The position numbers were made by a program, and so were the translations under genes. From Candidatus Falkowiibacteriota bacterium (lineage in GTDB: Bacteria > Patescibacteriota > Patescibacteriia > JACRDY01): a stretch of DNA of 19,274 bases. The DNA lies in assembly GCA_016218485.1 (NCBI GenBank), contig JACRDY010000009.1, positions 1-19,274 of the forward strand, in the 5' to 3' direction. The stretch's first letter is position 1, and each line of letters begins with the position of its first letter. The notes beneath the pieces were generated by a model that made no database searches, was not told where the DNA came from, and saw nothing but the letters and a program-made list of their open reading frames with translations. Shown in pieces: positions 15,381 to 19,274 of the stretch.

Positions 15381-16079
15381 ATGAAGAATTTTTCCAAACT
15401 TGAAGAGACGCTCGGCGTACAGTTTTCCGACCACAATTTACTCAAACAAGCCCTGGTACATCGTTCCTACCTCAATGAAAACCCCGGCTTTGAACTGGAC
15501 CATAATGAACGTCTGGAGTTTTTGGGCGACGCGGTTTTAGAGCTCGTCGTGACCCAATACCTCTATACCCATTACCCCAATCCCGAAGGCGAGCTGACCA
15601 ACTGGCGCGCCGCTCTGGTCAACGCCAAGATGCTGGCGCAGCTGGCCAAGGCGTCTGAACTAGATAAGTATCTCTACCTGTCGCGGGGTGAATCCAAAGA
15701 CGGCAAAGGTAAAGCGCGCGATTACATCCTGGCCAACGCCTTTGAGGCGGTTATCGGAGCCATTTACCTGGATCAAGGGTATGACGGCGCGGCCAAGTTT
15801 ATTGGCAGCGTGGTGCTGGTGAAATTGCCGGAAATACTGGCCAAGAAATTGTATGTTGACCCGAAGTCACTGTTCCAAGAAAAAGCCCAGGAGCAGCTGG
15901 CGGTGACGCCGCACTATGCCGTCCTGACCGAGACCGGTCCGGATCACGCCAAGCAGTTTGTGGTGGGGATCATGCTCGGTGAAGAAAAAGTCGCTGAAGG
16001 CAGCGGCAGCTCTAAGCAGGAAGCCCAGGAGAACGCGGCGCGCGCTGGTCTTGCGGCCAAGGGCTGGCTGGAGGAATAG
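15381..16079 (+). CDS. rnc: Ribonuclease III
   Basis: A 232-residue enzyme that cleaves double-stranded RNA in rRNA maturation and mRNA turnover. The signature NERLEFLGDAVLE (42-54) carries the metal residues Glu43 and Asp50. The second metal block reads ANAFEAVIGAIYLD (118-131): Glu122 is kept, but Asn119 stands where Escherichia coli has Asp114. The C-terminal double-stranded RNA-binding domain (about 160-229) has the expected GSGSSKQEAQENAA helix. The start at 15381 has only a distant purine-rich GAGGAA, about 10 bases before it. It follows nusB after 114 bases of AT-rich, repeat-like sequence and may share its transcript. Upstream spacer 15267-15340 is built of the repeated words ATTACGA and TTTCTCA. 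Confidence 0.96.
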   Translation: MKNFSKLEETLGVQFSDHNLLKQALVHRSYLNENPGFELDHNERLEFLGDAVLELVVTQYLYTHYPNPEGELTNWRAALVNAKMLAQLAKASELDKYLYLSRGESKDGKGKARDYILANAFEAVIGAIYLDQGYDGAAKFIGSVVLVKLPEILAKKLYVDPKSLFQEKAQEQLAVTPHYAVLTETGPDHAKQFVVGIMLGEEKVAEGSGSSKQEAQENAARAGLAAKGWLEE

Positions 16080-16155
16080 TTGGTAAGTTTGTTAGTTTGT
16101 AAGTTTATAAGTTTGTTAGTTTTGCGGTTAGAATGGGTGAGCTGAGATATTAAGT

Positions 16156-16190
16156 GCGCCCTTAGCTTAATGGATAGAGCGACTGGCCCC
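16156..16190 (+). pseudogene. Truncated tRNA (5' half only), arginine-like
   Basis: GCGCCCT (acceptor 5' strand), TA, a D-arm GCTTAATGGATAGAGC, one G, then ACTGG as 5' anticodon stem. The matching 3' anticodon strand (CCAGT), T-arm and AGGGCGC are absent; the sequence runs straight into the tRNA-Arg leader. The surviving half resembles bacterial tRNA-Arg(CCT), but without an anticodon this is a guess. Confidence 0.7.
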
Positions 16191-16199
16191 GCTCAAAAC

Positions 16200-16272
16200 G
16201 CGTCCGTAGCTCAATGGATAGAGTACTTGGCTTCGGACCAAGGGGTTGGGGGTTCGAATCCCTCCGGACGCG
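16200..16272 (+). tRNA. tRNA-Arg(TCG)
   Basis: Acceptor GCGTCCG/CGGACGC, D-arm GCTCAATGGATAGAGT, anticodon stem CTTGG/CCAAG with loop CTTCGGA (anticodon TCG) and T-loop TTCGAAT. CCA is not encoded. The acceptor stem is continued outward by another 10 paired bases: 16191-16199 with 16272-16280, which also pairs the discriminator base. Confidence 0.95.
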
Positions 16273-16294
16273 TTTTGGGCAGGAAGCTAGCAAG

Positions 16295-16371
16295 ATAATT
16301 ACGAATTAATAATTACTAGAGGCGGGAAAACCCCTGTCTAGTAATTAGTCATTATTAATTAGTAATTAATT
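16295..16371. repeat. Palindromic element between the two tRNAs
   Basis: AATTACTAGA and TCTAGTAATT pair around a core with GGG and CCC, and the outer AT-rich flanks (ATAATTACGAATTAAT against ATTAATTAGTAATTAAT) extend the pairing imperfectly. It may end the tRNA-Arg transcript or be another member of the AT-rich repeat class. Confidence 0.7.
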
Positions 16372-16373
16372 TC

Positions 16374-16445
16374 GGGTCGTTAGCTCAATGGTAGAGCAGT
16401 AGCCTCTTAAGCTATTGGTTGTGGGTTCGAGTCCCGCACGACCCA
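16374..16445 (+). tRNA. tRNA-Lys(CTT)
   Basis: Acceptor GGGTCGT/ACGACCC with discriminator A, D-arm GCTCAATGGTAGAGC, anticodon stem GTAGC/GCTAT with loop CTCTTAA (anticodon CTT), T-stem GTGGG/CCCGC with TTCGAGT loop. CCA is not encoded. Confidence 0.95.
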
Positions 16446-16684
16446 TTTAAAAATTTTTACCACAGGGTCAAAATTTTTTCGTTATAGTTTAAAATCCACA
16501 ATTCTAAATCTACATAAATCCCAAATTCCCCACCTCCGCCCCCGCTTCGCCAAGGCTACGCCAGGCGAGCAAGGCTTCGGCGGGCAGGCAAGTTCCAAAT
16601 CCCAATGGAGGATAGAGAGTGTTTGTCTTGGGGCTTGGAATTTGGGATTTGGTGTTTCTTACAACCCCATTTCTTACAACCCCA
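16446..16684. other. Gene-free gap with AT-rich arms around a GC-rich nested hairpin
   Basis: CTACATAAATCCCAAATTCC (16510-16529) is partly answered by GGAATTTGGGATTTGG (16636-16651). Between them lies a GC-rich block (about 16545-16592) with nested words such as CGCCAGGCGAG and GGCGGGCAGGC. Just before the next promoter the phrase TTCTTACAACCCCAT occurs twice in tandem (16656-16685). No gene is seen. Confidence 0.6.
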
Positions 16685-16713
16685 TTGACTTCCCCCGGGC
16701 GTTTGTCTATAAT
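16685..16713 (+). promoter_or_regulatory. Sigma-70 promoter of the RRM gene
   Basis: TTGACT (16685-16690), 17 bp, perfect TATAAT (16708-16713). The predicted start near 16720 leaves a leader of about 80 nt that contains a small hairpin (GCAAG/CTTGC near 16758-16773). Confidence 0.82.
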
Positions 16714-16800
16714 CCCCAGTGTAAGTTTTTTTAAATTTCGCAAGAATTTAAAGAGGCAAGGTCAAGCTTGCAGGTTAATTCAAACGTTAGTTACCGTTAC

Positions 16801-17058
16801 ATGTCTACCAAATTGTACGTCGGTAATCTTAGCTACAGCACCACTGATGAGAGTCTGGCCGCCGCTTTCAGCGGCGCCGGTACTGTCACTTCAGCGACGG
16901 TGATCAAAGACCGAGATTCCGGCCGTTCCAAGGGCTTCGGTTTCGTGGAAATGTCTTCCGACGATGAGGCCGCCAAGGCTGTTGAGATGTTCAATGGTCA
17001 GGAGATAGACGGTCGCGCTGTCAAAGTCAGCGAGGCTCGTCCGAGAGAGGAACGTTAA
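16801..17058 (+). CDS. Small RRM RNA-binding protein
   Basis: An 85-residue single RNA recognition motif protein. RNP2 is LYVGNL (5-10) and RNP1 is KGFGFVEM (44-51), with the aromatic residues that stack on RNA in place; the end is a short Arg/Glu tail. This is the size and plan of the small bacterial RRM proteins known from cyanobacteria and many other phyla, often cold-related RNA chaperones. The ATG at 16801 is chosen because it gives the exact family start (MSTKLYVGNL); a possible in-frame start at 16768 would add 11 unconserved residues. Transcribed alone from a strong promoter; the hairpin at 17073-17099 follows. Confidence 0.93.
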   Translation: MSTKLYVGNLSYSTTDESLAAAFSGAGTVTSATVIKDRDSGRSKGFGFVEMSSDDEAAKAVEMFNGQEIDGRAVKVSEARPREER

Positions 17059-17070
17059 ATCTAAAATTTA

Positions 17071-17101
17071 AAAAGCAGCCTTGTTTGTCAGGGCTGCTTG
17101 T
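17071..17101 (-). terminator. Terminator between convergent RRM and EamA-riboflavin kinase genes
   Basis: AAGCAGCC (17073-17080) pairs with GGCTGCTT (17092-17099). Read on the minus strand the stem is followed by TTTTTAAATTT, a good T-tract, so it serves the transporter-kinase gene best. On the plus strand the T-tract is short (GTT) and is interrupted by the REP-like palindrome. Confidence 0.75.
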
Positions 17102-17102
17102 T

Positions 17103-17138
17103 AGTAGTTGGGACAACCCTAGGGTTGTCACTACTACC
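17103..17138. repeat. REP-like palindrome, copy B
   Basis: AGTAGTTGGGACAACCCTAG followed by GGTTGTCACTACTACC. It equals the perfect copy at 19089 apart from two or three substitutions that break single pairs. It touches the 3' end of the EamA-riboflavin kinase gene (last codons at 17134). Confidence 0.85.
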
Positions 17139-18402
17139 CCAGCATCTCATAGTCCTTGGTAATGGCGGCGATAGCTTCTTCTTTGGAGGAGAATTTTTTG
17201 TTCTCGCGGCACTTTTCGTGAAGGCTGACCGTGATCTGTCGGCCGTAAATATCGTCGGCCAGTCCCTTGATCAAGACTTCCAGCACCAGAGCATCAGTCA
17301 GGTAGCTGAAGCCGTAGTGCAAGAGGCCGGAGTAGGTGGTACTGCCGAGCTGGATATTCACCAGGTAGACGCCGGTGGTGAGCGCACTGGCCAGCGCCGG
17401 ATCCAGGTTGGCGGTGCGGTAGCCGAGACTGCGACCGAGTTGACTCCCCGCAATGACGGTGCCGCTGATCGGGGTATAGACCGGCCGCAGGGTGGTGATG
17501 CGCCAGACCGCGAAGATGAGCATGGCCGAGCCCAGAAGCTGCGTCCAGCTAAGCACATTATGATTGACAAAATAATCCAAGATGATGGCCGAGACCGGGA
17601 AGGCCAGCTCGTAGAGCGTGGCTTGGCTGGCGGCGACTTTTTTGAGCCCATAGTAGTAGAGGAACATGCCAACCGCGCCGGAGGTCAGGAGAATGATCAG
17701 AAAAATACCCCACTGGGAGTGACTCGGCAGGGTCAAGAGTTTGAAGTAGAGGACGGTGGCGAGCATCAAGAGCGTGGTCAGGCCAAAGCGGAGCGCCGTC
17801 AAGAGTTTATAGTTAATCGTTTTAATGGCGTACTTGCCAAAGGTGGTGGAGGAGCCAAAGGCAAAGGCGGCCAAGACCGAGAAGCCGGCCGCCAGCATTG
17901 TTTTGTCGCCAGTGTCAAAGTTTGGCGCCAGATTCTTGAAGGTGACGAAGTAGCCGCTGAATACAGCCAAGAGCGCGTAGCCGTAGAATTTTTTGGCCAG
18001 TTTTTCGCCGAGGAAAAAGTAGGCCAAGACAATGGCGAAAATCGGCTGGAGTTTCTGGAGCAGCAGCACCACGGACAGATTCTGGAAGTTGGTCAGGAAG
18101 AAGGCCTTGGTAATAAAGGCCGTGCCCAGCGCGCCGCCGAAGAGCGCGATCCAGAAGACGGCCAGCCACTGCCGGTGGCTGATCAGTTTTAGTTCCTGCC
18201 GGTAGATCCAGATAAAGGGCGAGAGGACAATGAAGCCAAAGAGGTGCTCCCAGAAGACGACCGTGCTCGGCGGCAGACTGTAGAGGTGCGGGCGCAGGAG
18301 GATGCCGTCGGTACTCCAGAAGATAGCGGCTAGCACGATACTGATCGCGCCCAGGAGGTAGAGTGTTTTTTCTTTTTTGGCGGCCGAGGGGACTTTTGGC
18401 AT
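17134..18402 (-). CDS. EamA transporter fused to riboflavin kinase (predicted riboflavin uptake and phosphorylation)
   Basis: A 422-residue two-domain protein. Residues about 13-302 form a drug/metabolite-transporter (EamA) domain with about ten membrane helices in two five-helix halves. Residues about 310-420 match riboflavin kinase, which makes FMN from riboflavin and ATP: GTVIAGSQLGRSLGYRTANL (314-333; kinases have GR.LG[FY]PTAN, here Pro is Arg but Thr330 and Asn332 remain), GVYLVN (344-349), LEVLI with likely catalytic Glu375, DIYG (384-387) and RENKKFSS (399-406). The FAD synthetase domain of bifunctional RibF is absent. Known: some EamA-family proteins (RibN) import riboflavin. Seen: an FMN riboswitch directly upstream. 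Inferred: import coupled to phosphorylation that traps the vitamin, in a cell that cannot make it. The ATG at 18402 directly follows the terminator T-tract; no Shine-Dalgarno. Confidence 0.9.
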   Translation of the reverse strand: MPKVPSAAKKEKTLYLLGAISIVLAAIFWSTDGILLRPHLYSLPPSTVVFWEHLFGFIVLSPFIWIYRQELKLISHRQWLAVFWIALFGGALGTAFITKAFFLTNFQNLSVVLLLQKLQPIFAIVLAYFFLGEKLAKKFYGYALLAVFSGYFVTFKNLAPNFDTGDKTMLAAGFSVLAAFAFGSSTTFGKYAIKTINYKLLTALRFGLTTLLMLATVLYFKLLTLPSHSQWGIFLIILLTSGAVGMFLYYYGLKKVAASQATLYELAFPVSAIILDYFVNHNVLSWTQLLGSAMLIFAVWRITTLRPVYTPISGTVIAGSQLGRSLGYRTANLDPALASALTTGVYLVNIQLGSTTYSGLLHYGFSYLTDALVLEVLIKGLADDIYGRQITVSLHEKCRENKKFSSKEEAIAAITKDYEMLG

Positions 18403-18435
18403 AAATAAAAATTAGGTTTGTTAGCGCAAACCTAA
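18403..18435 (-). terminator. Riboswitch-controlled terminator abutting the start codon
   Basis: On the minus strand TTAGGTTTG (18435-18427) pairs with CAAACCTAA (18420-18412) around a 6-base loop, followed by TTTTTATTT and then the ATG at 18402. This is the expression platform of the FMN riboswitch. TCTTTTAG (18439-18432), which overlaps the terminator stem, is complementary to CTAAAAGA at the RNA 5' end (18768-18761), giving a competing antiterminator. Confidence 0.82.
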
Positions 18436-18471
18436 AAGACAAGTGAAGATCAATATTCATCCGGACTTTGG

Positions 18472-18535
18472 CCCCGTAAATCCCGTTAAAGCGGGACACG
18501 AGGTAACCTCGTAAAGTCGCTTCGCGACCACGAGG
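18472..18535. repeat. Two related hairpin units in riboswitch arm P6
   Basis: Plus-strand units 18472-18503 and 18507-18535 both have the plan CC.CGT-AAA-stem-loop-stem-C-ACG.GG, with different inner stems (TCCCG/CGGGA and GTCGC/GCGAC). The plan is the same as in the 30-bp array at 18604. Confidence 0.8.
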
Positions 18536-18603
18536 TAAACCGTCGGCAGCGGTGTTTCACCGCTTCAACCCTTCATTTTAAAAATGAAGAGCTCATGGGC
18601 TGT

Positions 18604-18723
18604 CCCCCGTAAAGAGCTTACGCTCCACGGGGCTACCCGTAAAGAGCTTACGCTCCACGGGGCTACCCGTAAAGAGCTGACGCTCCACGGGGCTACCCGT
18701 AAAGAGCTGACGCTCCACAGGGC
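18604..18723. repeat. Four tandem 30-bp hairpin repeats in riboswitch arm P3
   Basis: Period exactly 30 (the word CCCGTAAAGAGCT recurs at 30-base steps). Each unit folds as CCCGT-AAA-GAGC-loop-GCTC-C-ACGGG on the plus strand; on the minus strand the loop is GTAA in two units and GTCA in the other two. The two low-coordinate units share TTAC and the two high-coordinate ones share TGAC, which suggests stepwise duplication. Confidence 0.93.
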
Positions 18724-18775
18724 GTACCACCGGTTGGGATTTGCACCCGACCTCTACTGATCTTTTAGTAGGGGT

Positions 18776-18804
18776 AGTATACCCTATTTGGCGAGCCGGA
18801 GCAA
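18776..18804 (-). promoter_or_regulatory. Promoter of the riboswitch and EamA-riboflavin kinase gene
   Basis: On the minus strand TTGCTC (18804-18799), 17 bp, TATACT (18781-18776). The predicted start near 18769 falls right at the antiterminator strand and P1 of the riboswitch. Confidence 0.65.
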
Positions 18805-18816
18805 AAGGTGTATACT
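18788..18816 (+). promoter_or_regulatory. Promoter of the DUF378 gene
   Basis: TTGGCG (18788-18793), 17 bp, TATACT (18811-18816). It overlaps the divergent minus-strand promoter at 18776-18804. The predicted start near 18823 leaves about 43 nt of leader. Confidence 0.6.
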
Positions 18817-18865
18817 TAAAATAGGAGGCAAAAAGCCCCCAAATTTAAAAAATAAATATGTGCCT

Positions 18866-19072
18866 ATGAAAGCTTTGCACATGATCACCTGGATCCTCCT
18901 GCTTATTGGAGGACTCAACTGGTTGGCGTTCGGCCTGTTCGGCTGGGATGTCGGCCAGCTGTTCGGTGGGATGGATGCGTGGTTCTCACGCCTCGTTTAC
19001 ATCCTGGTGGGTTTGTCGGCTCTGTTTGAGCTGTTCACTCACAAAGCGCATTGTAAATATTGCTCGGAGTAG
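18866..19072 (+). CDS. DUF378 family small membrane protein
   Basis: A 68-residue protein with two membrane helices (about 8-24 and 43-60) and the DUF378 pattern: ITWILLLIGGLNWLAFGLFGWDV, then SRLVYILVGLSALFELF, with a short tail holding CKYC (Cys63-Cys66), a possible metal or redox pair. The function of the family is unknown. The ATG at 18866 is chosen because MKALHMI is the normal family start; a longer frame from TTG at 18788 would begin inside the promoter. AGGAGG at 18823-18828 is too far upstream to serve this ATG. The palindrome at 19089, 17 bases after the stop, may double as its terminator. Confidence 0.9.
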   Translation: MKALHMITWILLLIGGLNWLAFGLFGWDVGQLFGGMDAWFSRLVYILVGLSALFELFTHKAHCKYCSE

Positions 19073-19088
19073 CAATTTTTTTATTTTT

Positions 19089-19138
19089 AACAAAAAGTAG
19101 TAGGGACAACCCTAGGGTTGTCCCTACTACTTTTTGTT
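19089..19138. repeat. REP-like palindrome, copy C (perfect, 50 bp), next to RAYT
   Basis: A perfect 25+25 bp palindrome centred at 19113/19114, core GTAGGGACAACCCTAG and its complement, flanked by A5 and T5. The A/T flanks make it look like a bidirectional terminator between the convergent DUF378 gene and the transposase fragment. Its last base is the first of the three bases of the transposase stop codon (19138-19140). Confidence 0.95.
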
Positions 19139-19274
19139 TAGGATGGATGACGTTTTTCTTCCCAATTCCCCGGGTTGTTTCCAATATACTCACATATTGT
19201 TACATATTCCCTATCATCACGAATGATCCTGTCATAAAACGACCGTTGCCAGGCAAATGCCTTTAACCCTGATC
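19138..19274 (-). CDS. REP-associated tyrosine transposase (RAYT), C-terminal part, cut by window edge
   Basis: On the minus strand the frame open at 19274 reads 44 residues to a TAA at 19140-19138, including AFAWQRSFYDRIIRDDREY and later CEYIGNNPGNWEEKRHPS. This is the typical C-terminal signature of IS200-like Y1 transposases of the REP-associated group (WQ..FYDHIIR...E......YI..NP..W). The catalytic HUH and Tyr residues lie further upstream, outside the window. Such proteins process palindromic REP sequences, usually do not move themselves, and sit next to REP copies, as here. Whether the gene is intact cannot be told. Confidence 0.85.
   Translation of the reverse strand, partial: SGLKAFAWQRSFYDRIIRDDREYVTICEYIGNNPGNWEEKRHPS

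Larger units (their letters stand above)
18446..18768 (-). promoter_or_regulatory. FMN riboswitch (RFN element), expanded
   Basis: Read on the minus strand: P1 is AAGATCA (18764-18758) with TGATCTT (18452-18446). GGTCGGGTGCAAATCCCAAC and CGGTGGTA (to 18726) match the RFN 5' core (GGGCAGGGTG.AAATCCC.ACC.GGCGGTA). AGCCCATGAG (about 18602-18593) matches J3/4, P4 is CTTCATTTT/AAATGAAG, P5 is AGCGGTG/CACCGCT (18564-18548), GCCGACGGT is at 18547-18539 and AAAGTCCGGATG at 18469-18458. A usual RFN element is about 140 nt; here P3 and P6 carry hairpin insertions that bring it to about 320 nt. It controls the EamA-riboflavin kinase gene; FMN binding should favour P1 and the downstream terminator. Confidence 0.92.

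Noticed and set aside
17098..18192. Long open frame (364 codons) on the plus strand
   Set aside because: Lies entirely antisense to the EamA-riboflavin kinase gene; composition is Gln/Glu/Gly-rich antisense-like and no family is recognisable.
18604..18723. Possible CRISPR array
   Set aside because: The 30-bp units are directly adjacent with no unique spacers, and each is a hairpin lying in arm P3 of the FMN riboswitch.
18721..18768. tRNA-like sequence on the minus strand (T-loop-like GGGTGCAAATCCC, anticodon-arm-like CTACT..AGTAG)
   Set aside because: No acceptor stem or D-arm; the block is fully explained as the 5' core of the FMN riboswitch.
19060..19266. Open frame of 68 codons on the plus strand at the right edge
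   Set aside because: Runs through the palindrome and is antisense to the transposase C-terminus, which has a clear family signature.

Overview
The window looks like a chromosomal piece of a bacterium of the Candidate Phyla Radiation (Patescibacteria). This is an inference from style, not from a marker tree: most starts lack a Shine-Dalgarno, intergenic gaps hold AT-rich imperfect palindromes and GC-rich nested hairpins, housekeeping genes are scattered with unusual neighbours, and an archaeal-type S-adenosylmethionine synthetase is present.

Layout. 199-4633 (minus): a multi-pass membrane protein of unknown function, ftsH, and an S1-domain protein (rpsA-like) with a good promoter and a long structured leader. 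4862-7414 (plus): a compact three-gene island with good Shine-Dalgarnos: a 5'-truncated CofE-like gamma-glutamyl ligase, an archaeal-type AdoMet synthetase and an HPr-kinase-like P-loop protein, closed by a terminator. 7454-7816: an AT-rich metallo-beta-lactamase remnant. 8260-12465 (plus): an UlaG-like metallohydrolase, a membrane-anchored PsbP-like protein and gyrA. 12670-14076: purB with its own promoter and terminator. 14602-16079: rpmF, nusB, rnc. 16156-16445: a broken tRNA, tRNA-Arg(TCG) and tRNA-Lys(CTT). 16801-17058: a small RRM protein. 17134-18402 (minus): an EamA transporter fused to a riboflavin kinase domain. 18866-19072: a DUF378 membrane protein. The right edge holds the C-terminus of a REP-associated tyrosine transposase (RAYT).

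The highlight is 17134-18816. The EamA transporter carries a C-terminal riboflavin kinase domain, and its 5' leader on the minus strand is an FMN riboswitch: the conserved P2, J3/4, P5 and 3' core sequences are all readable. The aptamer is swollen to about 320 nt because its P3 arm holds four tandem 30-nt hairpins and its P6 arm holds two more hairpins of the same architecture but different sequence. A terminator whose T-tract touches the start codon follows, and a plausible antiterminator pairing is visible. Together this predicts FMN-repressed riboflavin uptake coupled to phosphorylation (trapping as FMN).

A second theme is mobile repeats. Three copies of a palindrome with core ACAACCCTAGGGTTGT occur at 12622, 17103 and 19089, and the best copy (50 bp, perfect) abuts the stop codon of the RAYT fragment.
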